Positions 7,735 to 14,346 of a DNA stretch of 14,346 nt are shown here, piece by piece; the first letter of the stretch is position 1; every line of letters starts with the position of its first letter. The notes under the pieces were generated by a model. That model made no database searches. It saw nothing but the letters and a program-made list of their open reading frames with translations, and was not told the origin of the DNA. The position numbers and the translations under genes are program-made. This stretch comes from Gammaproteobacteria bacterium (GTDB lineage: Bacteria; Pseudomonadota; Gammaproteobacteria; JABABF01), in NCBI GenBank assembly GCA_014238345.1, contig JABABF010000066.1, forward strand, positions 1-14,346, written 5' to 3'.

Positions 7735-8901
7735 TCAGGAGCGCGGCAGGCCGAGCATACGGTCAGCGATGATGTTGCGCTGTATTTCATTGGTTCCAGC
7801 GTAGATCGGCCCCGCTTGGGCGAATAGAAATCCCTCCAGCCAAGCACCACCCGCCTCGCAGTCAACAGCTGTCGACTGCAGTTCAGCGCGTTCGCCGAGA
7901 ATCGACATCGCCGTGCTGTGTAGTTCGAGATCCAGCTCCGACCAGAAGATTTTGTTGGTACTGGACTCGCTGCCAATATGCCCGCCGGACAACAGCCGCG
8001 AGGCGGTGGCGTAGGTCGCCAGCGTGTAGGCCTCGGCACGCATCCACGCCGCCAACACCGCTCCACGCACGCTGGGATCTCGATCAACTGCCGGACGCTG
8101 TGCCAAATAGAGCGACACCAAGCGGCGGGCGGCCTCTTGATAACGCGCCGGGCTGCGCAACATCAGACCGCGTTCAAAGCCAGCCGTAGCCATCGCCACC
8201 GACCAGCCGCCACCTTCCTCGCCCAGCAAGTTGTCAGCCGAGCACTCGGCATCGTCGAAGAACACTTCGGCAAAACCAGGTAGGCCGTTGAGCTGGCGCA
8301 CCGGTCGCACTGTAATACCTGGGGTATCCAGCGGCACCAGCAGAAAGCTGAGCCCACGGTGGCGCTCGGAACCCGCTTCGGTGCGAAACAGGCCAAAAAG
8401 CCAATCGGCAAAGGTGGCACGGGTGGACCATGTTTTTTGCCCGTTGATGATATAGCGATCGCCGTGGCGCTCTGCTGTACAACGGATGGCCGCCATGTCG
8501 CTACCAGCGTTGGGCTCTGACCAACCCTGCGCCCAGATGGTATCGCCAGCGGCCATCGGTGGCAGGAAGCGCTGCCGCTGCGCTTGCGTACCATGCTCCA
8601 TCAAAGTCGGCCCGAGCAGAAAAATGCCATTTTGATTGACGCGCCCCGGTGCTCCGGCGCGATAGTATTCCTCTTCAAAAATCAGCCACTCGATCAAATC
8701 AGCACCGCGTCCGCCATAGGATTCTGGCCAGGTCACCGTGCCCCAGCGCCCCTCGTGTAAGCACCGCTCCCACTCCCGGTGCGCCGCAAAACCCTCCTTG
8801 GTGTCAAAGCTAGGCAACGGCGTAGCCGGTACCGCGCTCGCCAACCAGTCGCGAGCCTCGGCGCGGAAGGTGTGCTGACAATCGCTGTAGCTCAAGTTCA
8901 T
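7735..8901 (-). CDS. Acyl-CoA dehydrogenase, probable catalytic alpha subunit
   Basis: A full-length 388-residue FAD-dependent acyl-CoA dehydrogenase. It shows WPESYGG (58-64), the FAD/substrate motif WAQGWSEPNAGSD (123-135), INGQKTWST (152-160), and the C-terminal YAGTNEIQRNIIADRMLGLPR. The usual YEGT catalytic Glu is absent (YAGT). The likely base is E243 in GFERG, the isovaleryl-CoA-dehydrogenase-like position also used by FadE26-type steroid enzymes. It probably forms a heterotetramer with the next gene's product and introduces an alpha-beta double bond into a steroid-derived acyl-CoA. Its ATG overlaps the stop of the ipdC-like gene (ATGA at 8901-8898), so translation is probably coupled. 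The mycobacterial counterpart could be any of the FadE28-FadE33 group; the sequence alone does not decide. Confidence 0.9.
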   Translation of the reverse strand: MNLSYSDCQHTFRAEARDWLASAVPATPLPSFDTKEGFAAHREWERCLHEGRWGTVTWPESYGGRGADLIEWLIFEEEYYRAGAPGRVNQNGIFLLGPTLMEHGTQAQRQRFLPPMAAGDTIWAQGWSEPNAGSDMAAIRCTAERHGDRYIINGQKTWSTRATFADWLFGLFRTEAGSERHRGLSFLLVPLDTPGITVRPVRQLNGLPGFAEVFFDDAECSADNLLGEEGGGWSVAMATAGFERGLMLRSPARYQEAARRLVSLYLAQRPAVDRDPSVRGAVLAAWMRAEAYTLATYATASRLLSGGHIGSESSTNKIFWSELDLELHSTAMSILGERAELQSTAVDCEAGGAWLEGFLFAQAGPIYAGTNEIQRNIIADRMLGLPRS

Positions 8902-9989
8902 CCTGGTTTTCCACCGGCCAGCACAGTGAGCCGCCGCTCGGCATCATCGACTATCGTGCGCAATAGTTCCTCACAGCTCAGCAACTCAGCGATTAAGCCA
9001 GCCACTTGGCCGCCGGGTAGCACACCGGCATCGGGCTCACCGTCGACCATTGCCTTTTGGATGATCATCGGCGCGTTGGCGGCCATCAGCGACTGTGCCA
9101 TCGCACTGGCACCGCCGCCGCGCGCCGCCGCCAGCGCACTGGACAGTAGCTGTCCCAGCGAGGCTCCAGTGAAACGGCGATAAGCCAGTGCACTAGATAG
9201 CGCTGTCAGCAGACGCAGTAGCGGACCACCGCGCTCAAGTCGCCTTAGCATCGGATTGTTGAGCATGCGCTGTGGCAGGCCATCTAGCGCCTTGGATACC
9301 ACCATCAGCCGCGGGTCGGCACAGTCTAGATAGCGCTGCTTGGTTTGCTCTGGCACTGGGCTTTCGCGGGTCAACAGGAAGCGCGTGCCCATGGCGATGC
9401 CATCGGCACCCCAAGCCAGTGCAGCGGCTAGACCTCGCCCATCGTAAAAACCGCCAGCGGCGAATACGGGGATCTCGGCACCGAGTGCATCCAAAACCTG
9501 TGGCAACAGAATGGAGGTGGGTACCGCGCCGGTGTGCCCGCCACCCTCCCCACCTTGTACCGTCAATGCATTGGCTCCCAATTCCACCGCCCGCTGTGCA
9601 TGGCGCAAGGCACCGACAGTGGGCATACACACCACATCGGCAGCGCGCAGACGCTCAATGACGCTGGGTTCTGGTGCCCGACCATAGCTGACCGCACGCA
9701 CCTGGTGCCGCAACACCAGCTCGACAATATCCCCAGCATTGGGCTGAAACATATGGAAGTTGATGCCAAAGGGACAGTCGCTGAGTTCGCGTACCCGCAG
9801 TATCTCGCGCTCTACTTCAGCCGGCGGCAATGTCGCACCGGCGAGAAAACCAAAGCCGCCAGCGTTGCCACTGGCCGCAACCAAATTGGCATCTGCGACC
9901 CAACCCATAGCGGTCTGCACCACTGGGTAGCGACAACCGAGCAACGCCAAGGCGCGAGAGGCCAATGACCCAGTGAACTCAGCAGACAT
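8898..9989 (-). CDS. ipdC: IpdC-like flavin-dependent oxidoreductase (nitronate monooxygenase fold)
   Basis: A TIM-barrel FMN protein of 363 residues from ATG 9989; an in-frame TTG one codon upstream (9992) is less likely. Visible motifs are YPVVQTAMGWVA near the N-terminus, NAGGFGFLA, CPFGINFHM, the phosphate-binding QGGEGGGHTG (145-154), FAAGGFYDGRGLAAAL, and GADGIAMGTRFLLT. The C-terminal segment with MAANAPM, DGEPDAGVLPGGQVAG and SCEELL matches mycobacterial IpdC (Rv3553) rather than generic nitronate monooxygenases. IpdC is required for late steroid C/D-ring degradation, at the hydroxy-indanedione propanoyl-CoA stage before ring cleavage. Its neighbours ipdA and ipdB support this. Its stop overlaps the next gene's start. 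Confidence 0.88.
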   Translation of the reverse strand: MSAEFTGSLASRALALLGCRYPVVQTAMGWVADANLVAASGNAGGFGFLAGATLPPAEVEREILRVRELSDCPFGINFHMFQPNAGDIVELVLRHQVRAVSYGRAPEPSVIERLRAADVVCMPTVGALRHAQRAVELGANALTVQGGEGGGHTGAVPTSILLPQVLDALGAEIPVFAAGGFYDGRGLAAALAWGADGIAMGTRFLLTRESPVPEQTKQRYLDCADPRLMVVSKALDGLPQRMLNNPMLRRLERGGPLLRLLTALSSALAYRRFTGASLGQLLSSALAAARGGGASAMAQSLMAANAPMIIQKAMVDGEPDAGVLPGGQVAGLIAELLSCEELLRTIVDDAERRLTVLAGGKPG

Positions 9990-10021
9990 CAAACATCGCT
10001 CAGTTTAGCGCCCGCAACTAA

Positions 10022-10041
10022 AGGGGTGTTATGCCACCCCT
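10022..10041 (-). terminator. Weak hairpin upstream of the ipdC-like gene
   Basis: AGGGGTG and CACCCCT form a 7-bp stem with a 6-nt loop. On the minus strand it is followed by TTTAGTTG, a short U stretch only. It sits between the broken dehydrogenase and ipdC, so it could attenuate transcription or be chance. It is too weak to call an efficient terminator. Confidence 0.25.
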
Positions 10042-10065
10042 CCCCACTCGGCAAATAGCCAGCAA

Positions 10066-10436
10066 TCATCGTGCCCACTCACCCGGGCAACATATCCTGA
10101 CCCAACAACGCAACTTGGGAGGTATTGCTCTCCAGTTGTCACTGGCTGGGTCGATGCGGTGCCAGCCAAAGGTGGCACTAATGTAGCCGTCGACGCACAA
10201 AATCTGACCGGTGATGAATCGCGCCAGCTCCAGAGGAAAGACAGAATATCGCATCAGCCTACTACCTCAGAGTCGGCAAAGCGACCCAGCACCTCCCCAA
10301 CAGTGCGTAGTGCGTCAGCTCGACCCGAGCTCGGCGATGACCACGCGGGAGTCAACCGCTGCCAGCCGCCGCCAGTCACCAGCGCGATGCGCCTGCCTAG
10401 TGAAATATGCGCCTGCTGTGTGTCTCTGTCGGTCAT
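10066..10436 (-). pseudogene. Gutted short-chain dehydrogenase (SDR) gene
   Basis: ATG at 10436 follows a very purine-rich ribosome site. It begins a protein with GRRIALVTGGG, the start of the SDR nucleotide-binding motif TGxxxGxG. Right after it the frame shifts: in another frame the next bases read AAVDSRVVIAELGSS, like the second beta strand of an SDR. The frame reaches a stop near 10254, with the core holding the catalytic Ser, Tyr and Lys missing. The second piece then reads LELARFITGQILCVDGYISATFGWHRI, the typical SDR C-terminus (FITGQxLxVDGG). About 370 nt remain of a usual 750-900. It lies 65 nt after ipdB and before ipdC, so an intact SDR was probably a member of this operon, perhaps oxidising a hydroxy intermediate. 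The C-terminal boundary is approximate. Confidence 0.85.
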
Positions 10437-10501
10437 GCTCGCCCCCTCCCCCCGCTGTCGTTTGGAGGTGTCTCTATTATTGCCACTATCCCCCAAAGGC
10501 A

Positions 10502-11302
10502 TCATGCCAGAGGAACGGCCGGGGGATTATCGGGCCAGATCGCCGCCCGCAAATCGTGCGGATCCAGCTCTGCTATGAGTGCCAGCTGCTCTGGCGATGG
10601 CAAGGTAGTGGACGGCAACTGCTCTGGATACTCCAACGAAAAACCGGTGTTGTCGAGCACTTCATCCAAGCGGACACCGGGGTGCAGGGAGCGCAATCGC
10701 AGAGCGTGGTCTGTCCCGCCAAAGTCCATCACACAGAGATTGCTGACCACCAGGCGCAGATCAATAAAAGTGCGCTGACCGGGCTCTAGGCGCTCCGACC
10801 GATAGCCGATGCCAGCCACCATATCGACCTCACCCTTGACAAAGACGCGAGCGTTGTGCTGGGGGATAAACATGGAGTTGGCGTGGTGAACCGTATTGCC
10901 TGGAAAACCTCGGCAACCCAACAACTGCACCTTGGGACGCTGAAAATCCCCGCCGATACAACTGATGTTGCTCTGTCCATAGCGATCGACTTGCACAGGT
11001 GTCACCATGGCGTGACGACGACCACCCCAGAGATTGTCAAAAACGCGGGCATAGGGCATCCAGCCCTCAATACGCGGGCGGTAGTCGCCGCGCGGGCCGA
11101 CTGGCACTGGCTCGGACACCAAGTAGGCCTCGCCATCGGTCATCATCAGCTCTGGATTGAAGCTGGCCATCGCCAAGCTGGCGGCGAGGCGTGGCACCAA
11201 GCCGATTCCCGTGGCAAGCACTTCGCCATCGTCTCGCCAAGCCTCAGCAGCTGCGGCGATGCATAGTTCGCTGAGGCGGCACTCAGCCGGAGAGGCGATC
11301 AT
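10502..11302 (-). CDS. ipdB: IpdB-like beta subunit of the steroid ring-cleaving CoA-transferase-fold hydrolase
   Basis: A 266-residue CoA-transferase beta-subunit protein. It follows mycobacterial IpdB along its length: MTDGEAYL, RIEGWMPYARVFDNL, WGGRRHAMV, QVDRYGQSNIS, GCRGFPGNTVHHA, RVFVKGEVDMVAGIGY, RLVVSNLCVMDFGG, and LRSLHPGV. With IpdA it forms the enzyme that hydrolyses the last remaining ring of cholesterol's C/D moiety as a CoA ester, using the CoA-transferase fold as a hydrolase. A TGA three codons plus upstream in frame fixes ATG 11302 as the first start; GAGGA lies about 8-10 nt before it. It starts 52 nt after the ipdA stop, which implies co-transcription and a matched complex. 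Confidence 0.92.
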   Translation of the reverse strand: MIASPAECRLSELCIAAAAEAWRDDGEVLATGIGLVPRLAASLAMASFNPELMMTDGEAYLVSEPVPVGPRGDYRPRIEGWMPYARVFDNLWGGRRHAMVTPVQVDRYGQSNISCIGGDFQRPKVQLLGCRGFPGNTVHHANSMFIPQHNARVFVKGEVDMVAGIGYRSERLEPGQRTFIDLRLVVSNLCVMDFGGTDHALRLRSLHPGVRLDEVLDNTGFSLEYPEQLPSTTLPSPEQLALIAELDPHDLRAAIWPDNPPAVPLA

Positions 11303-11354
11303 GCGCGGACATCCTCAGCCATAGCAGCTGCATTGAGCATCATCATTCATGCGC

Positions 11355-12242
11355 TCAGAACACTGGCAACGGCAGGCTGGCGATGTGTTCAGCTCCACCA
11401 GCCGCTGCCAAATAATCCGCTGGCGAGCAGTCAACCCAGCGCTGCCGCCACTCATCCCAGGCACTGTCATCAGCGGCGGTGGCCGAATATTCTTTGAGAT
11501 GCTTGACATCAATGCCGTAGTGCGGCGCACAGGAGGTCGGATGCGCCCCCCACGGAGCCTCGACGACACCATTGACCAAGGAGCGCTCAATCGGCATCGC
11601 AACACGAGCCAGCTGAGCATCGTCAAAGCAGCTAGTGTCGACCCGCTCCTCGCAGCTGATATAGCAGCGTGTAGCAGCACGGGCAAACCATTCGTCAAAA
11701 AAGGGATCCGGGCCGAGCAGCTGGCTAGAGCCACGGCGATCTGCGCGATTGACATGCAATAGCGCCGCATCTAGTGTCAGCGCAGGCATGGCGAGCAGGG
11801 ATTCGGCATCGGCATAGGGAGAGCGTACGGTGGCTAAATCCGGATTGACACGCATGACATCGCTACCTAAGCCAGTGCGCGCTGGCAGAAAAGGAAGACG
11901 CATGGCTGCCGCCCGCAACCCCCACTGCAACAGACCCTCATCAAGTTCCATGACCTCCAAAGTGCCCGCCTGACGGGCGCGGCGGAAATGCGCCTCAAGC
12001 GGGATGACATCCAAGGATACAAAGCCGTAGATCAGCCGCCGCAACTTGCCCGCCGCACACAGCATGCCGACCTCGGGGCCGCCGTAGCTGACGACGGTGA
12101 GCTCGCGCAGTGGCGAGCGTAAAATCTCGCGCACCAGCGCCATCGGCTTGCGTCGCCCGCCCCAACCACCGATGCCAATAGTCATGCCATCGCGCAGCTC
12201 GGCAATGACCTCGGCGGCGCTCATCATCTTATCCAAAGGCAT
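11355..12242 (-). CDS. ipdA: IpdA-like alpha subunit of the steroid ring-cleaving CoA-transferase-fold hydrolase
   Basis: A 295-residue CoA-transferase alpha-subunit protein. Matching features are LRDGMTIGIGGWGGRRKPMA (16-35), LTVVSYGGPEVGMLCAAGK, YGFVSLD, the segment EVMELDEGLLQWGLRAAAMR with an acidic cluster near E99-E102 that aligns with a functionally important Glu of IpdA (recalled as E105 in M. tuberculosis), LPFLPARTGLGSDV, and VNGVVEAPWGAHPTSCAPHYG. IpdA/IpdB cleave the last ring of cholesterol degradation; family knowledge, not shown here. It is the first gene of the minus-strand series. ATG 12242 has no evident ribosome site. M6 or M7 (12227, 12224), preceded by GGATAAG, are alternatives, though the mycobacterial N-terminus has a similar length to the longer form. 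Confidence 0.92.
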   Translation of the reverse strand: MPLDKMMSAAEVIAELRDGMTIGIGGWGGRRKPMALVREILRSPLRELTVVSYGGPEVGMLCAAGKLRRLIYGFVSLDVIPLEAHFRRARQAGTLEVMELDEGLLQWGLRAAAMRLPFLPARTGLGSDVMRVNPDLATVRSPYADAESLLAMPALTLDAALLHVNRADRRGSSQLLGPDPFFDEWFARAATRCYISCEERVDTSCFDDAQLARVAMPIERSLVNGVVEAPWGAHPTSCAPHYGIDVKHLKEYSATAADDSAWDEWRQRWVDCSPADYLAAAGGAEHIASLPLPVF

Positions 12243-12351
12243 CAGGGGGGCTGTGGTGGCAATTCAGGCTGTCATTTTACTATGGCTACCGGACTTACCG
12301 AGCAGTGTCGTCCCAAGTGGGGATAGGCAACCCTTATATAATCATGCTGTC
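12243..12351. promoter_or_regulatory. Divergent intergenic region between ipdA and the lipoprotein gene
   Basis: About 109 bp must hold promoters for both directions. On the plus strand a perfect TATAAT lies at 12337-12342 with no good -35 hexamer upstream. It would start transcription within a few bases of ATG 12352, suggesting a leaderless message or use of a later start. On the minus strand a TAAAAT occurs near 12277-12282 without a matching -35. No recognisable KstR2-type palindrome (inverted CAAG/CTTG) was seen. Confidence 0.4.
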
Positions 12352-12891
12352 ATGCGCCCGTATACCCTAAATTCATGCTGGACAATCAATGGCGGCCGAT
12401 ATCGTAGCAGGGCATTGCTGATGGTGGCAGTACTGGCACTCAGTGGACTCAGCGGTTGCGCCACGCTCAGATTCGGTGCCAAGCAATCCTATACCATCTC
12501 TAGCGAGCCGACGGGAGCTACGGCGCTACTCTCCAATGGTCAGCGCTGCTCCACCCCATGCGAGCTGCGACTGCGGCGCAAAGTGCCGTTGCGTGTGCGA
12601 CTATACAAAGACTGCCACGAACCAGCAGAATTGGAGATCAGTAGCAATATCAGCGCCTCCGGAAAGCGCATCACGGCGTTTAATATGGTAATGCTCGGAG
12701 GGTTCTTCATGGCAGCAGTGGACAAATTCAGCGGCGCACTGATGGAACTGACGCCACCTGATGGGCATACCGCCACGCTGGAGCCACAGGCCAAAGGAGC
12801 CTGCCGACCACTGGAGCTGCGCCACCCACCACCACCTGAGCGGGAGCCACGCAAGGCTCTCCACTGTTGCGGCCCCAGACATCGCATTTAG
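12352..12891 (+). CDS. PEGA-like lipoprotein
   Basis: A 179-residue lipoprotein. The N-terminus has basic residues (RYRSR, 16-20), a hydrophobic segment (ALLMVAVLALSGL) and the lipobox LSGC with the acylated Cys at 36; the next residue, Ala, does not suggest inner-membrane retention. After it, TISSEPTGATALLSNGQRCSTPCELRL resembles a PEGA-type beta domain, and KRITAFNMVMLGGFFMAAVDKFSGALMELTP resembles the glycine-rich hydrophobic segment common in small PEGA-like lipoproteins. The tail is Pro- and Arg-rich with a CC pair. The frame is open further upstream, but 12352 best fits a signal peptide. ATG 12421 has an AGGG site but would drop the basic region. It is probably outer-membrane associated. 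It is divergent from the ipdA operon; no functional link is shown. Confidence 0.78.
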   Translation: MRPYTLNSCWTINGGRYRSRALLMVAVLALSGLSGCATLRFGAKQSYTISSEPTGATALLSNGQRCSTPCELRLRRKVPLRVRLYKDCHEPAELEISSNISASGKRITAFNMVMLGGFFMAAVDKFSGALMELTPPDGHTATLEPQAKGACRPLELRHPPPPEREPRKALHCCGPRHRI

Positions 12892-12984
12892 CAATGAAAC
12901 GGGTGCGCCTAGCTGCGCCTCAGGTAGTCGGTCATCGCACTAGTTCACAGCGTGTGTTGTGTCCAACAACCATGCCTGTGGGAT

Positions 12985-13323
12985 CAAAGTGCTGCAGGCA
13001 CAAAAACAAGCCAAAGAGAAGATAGGCCTCGTGATCGCAAAGGCCGGATTTTGGGACACTTTTCCAAACAGTTGCATGATCGGCACACGAAAGTGCTAAA
13101 CCAGATGCTCAGCACAGGCTTGGAAGCGTTTGAGGGCGGCACGAGCACCCAGCAATATATACGAATCACTGGCTACTCGAAGGTCACCGTCACCCGCGAT
13201 CTGGTGGCACTATTGAAAATGGGGGCGATTAGGAAACTGGCAGGCGGTGGGCGCAGTACGCGGGATGAGGTAATGCTGGTGACCCCGCAGGGACTTGGGT
13301 GGTGCTGGGTGGGGGCGACCTGA
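12985..13323 (+). pseudogene. Frameshifted C-terminal remnant of a Fic-family protein
   Basis: Two frames together read as the end of a Fic AMP-transferase-type protein. The first frame gives AKEKIGLVIAKAGFWDTF, the helix that follows the Fic core in many family members. After a one-base shift near 13060 the second gives DRHTKVLNQML, FEGG, a winged-helix stretch TGYSKVTVTRDLVALLKMGAI and GGGRSTR. The HPFxxGNG(R/K) catalytic motif is absent, and there is no plausible start or upstream domain between 12895 and 12985. Only about 110 codons remain. An ORF starting at 12952 runs through the second frame but its first 40 residues are not family-like. It is most likely dead DNA left from a lost gene. 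Confidence 0.72.
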
Positions 13324-13387
13324 TGATGGCTGTGCTGTTCGCACTGGAGTGGCGTGGGCATTATGATTACCCTAGAGTTGTTTTTCC

Positions 13388-14346
13388 CTAACTACTGGTC
13401 TGTTTGTCTGTCGCTTTTGATAAAAGTTCAACCGCACCAGCAGGCCCCTCGTCTTTAATGAAGCCTTTTGTACTGGGTCTGAACAATGATGGCAGGATCA
13501 GTGCTCTCTCCTGTACTGTGGCATTACCTTCCGAGACAAGTGCGAGATAGGTTTTAATCATGGTGACGCGCTCATCGGCTTCGGTGCGCAGATGCAGGTT
13601 TGATATAAATATCTTGGCAGATAATCGTGTGCCCCATAGACCGAATGTTGAGAAGGCTAGCATCATGCTAATGCTCCATAGTGAATCGCTCAGCACAGGA
13701 TGTTGGCTGAGAAAATAGGCCGCTAAAACGAAGCAGATCAATACTCCGACTGCTAATGAGAGGGTAGTGCGAGCCATCCGAGACATTACATTTTGGTAAT
13801 TGGTGCTTTTTCCTTCCCAATAACTAGAGGATGCTTTGAGATCGATTTGTTCTTTTTGAGATGCTATCAAATTTTCATGTTCTTGCCGTGCACCTGATAA
13901 AAATTTCTCGGCCTCATCTTTCGTGTTTTTGAGATCTTCGCTCAATCTCTGATATTCCTGAGTTAAGGTTTCGGGGTTCTTCAATCCCTGCTGATATTGT
14001 ACAGCCAAGTGGAAGCCGATTATTGCATCACTAGATACTTCAGCGGGCTCAATAGGACGGTGTAAAAGGGCGCACATTACATAGCCAGCAATGGCTGGAG
14101 AGTATTTTGTGCACAGTTCAAAGATAAATTTGGCTTTGTTAGATTTTGATTCTATAAACCCCTTAGGAAAAAGGCGACTATTGCAATCGTCCAGGTTCCT
14201 CTCAGCCATAGGCTCGTTAGGCGTTCTCTGCGCATCTAGAACTAGTTGGATCTGCTCCAGCATAGTCAGAATTTCACTCCAGAGCCTCTGGAACGCCGGT
14301 CTTTCTGGTGTGGCTATCTCTTTAAACCATGCGAATGCTTGCCACA
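13388..14346 (-). CDS. Two-TM coiled-coil membrane protein resembling DUF6161 (N-terminus beyond window)
   Basis: The frame has 318 codons before TAG 13390-13388 and stays open to the right edge; it reads WQAFAWFKEIATPERPAFQ upstream of the first internal ATG (14263), so the true start is outside. A long helix-rich segment (TLTQEYQRLSEDLKNTKDEAEK and on) likely forms a coiled coil. Two hydrophobic segments follow, LSLAVGVLICFVLAAYFL and SLWSISMMLAFSTFGLWG. The C-terminal part, LHLRTEADERVTMIKTYLAL to GPAGAVELLSK, resembles the conserved end of DUF6161 proteins, a call made from memory of the family. Function unknown. The region is clearly more AT-rich than the operon and its codon use differs, suggesting transfer. 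Confidence 0.8.
   Translation of the reverse strand, partial: WQAFAWFKEIATPERPAFQRLWSEILTMLEQIQLVLDAQRTPNEPMAERNLDDCNSRLFPKGFIESKSNKAKFIFELCTKYSPAIAGYVMCALLHRPIEPAEVSSDAIIGFHLAVQYQQGLKNPETLTQEYQRLSEDLKNTKDEAEKFLSGARQEHENLIASQKEQIDLKASSSYWEGKSTNYQNVMSRMARTTLSLAVGVLICFVLAAYFLSQHPVLSDSLWSISMMLAFSTFGLWGTRLSAKIFISNLHLRTEADERVTMIKTYLALVSEGNATVQERALILPSLFRPSTKGFIKDEGPAGAVELLSKATDKQTSS

Noticed and set aside
12097..12351. Longer N-terminus for the lipoprotein ORF (from 12097)
   Set aside because: It would overlap ipdA on the opposite strand and bury the signal peptide about 120 residues inside the protein.

Overview
The window looks like a chromosomal segment of a Gram-negative bacterium, most likely a gammaproteobacterium. 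The clues are the lipobox and signal peptides, sigma70-type promoter hexamers, moderately high GC, and a proteobacterial-style steroid-degradation operon. That placement is an inference from gene style, not from a marker gene. No rRNA, tRNA, CRISPR array or intact transposase was recognised.

Layout. Positions 1-4335, minus strand: the 5' part of a very large secreted protein, open to the left edge, with about 14 full tandem Ig-like beta domains of 93-101 residues (one of 128) and its own promoter at 4362-4390. Positions 4557-5145: a truncated copy of a thiolase gene and a 75-bp near-palindromic element lying between that copy and the intact gene. Positions 5143-12242, minus strand: an operon-like row of genes matching the KstR2-type cholesterol C/D-ring pathway of mycobacteria. 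In transcription order it is ipdA, ipdB, a broken short-chain dehydrogenase, ipdC, a catalytic acyl-CoA dehydrogenase subunit, its non-catalytic partner, and a fadA6-like thiolase. Positions 12352-12891, plus strand: a divergent PEGA-like lipoprotein. Positions 12985-13323, plus: a frameshifted remnant of a Fic protein C-terminus. Positions 13388-14346, minus: the C-terminal part of a two-TM, coiled-coil protein resembling DUF6161, visibly more AT-rich than the rest.

How the genes fit together. IpdA and IpdB form a CoA-transferase-fold complex that hydrolyses the last steroid ring. IpdC is a flavoprotein acting just before it. The paired acyl-CoA dehydrogenases and the FadA6-like thiolase would beta-oxidise the released chain to central metabolites. 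The island carries marks of decay: a gutted SDR in the middle of the operon, a duplicated and truncated thiolase, and a missing usually conserved glycine in the intact thiolase. The giant repeat protein downstream has no obvious link to steroid metabolism. It is the part of the window least explained by known families.
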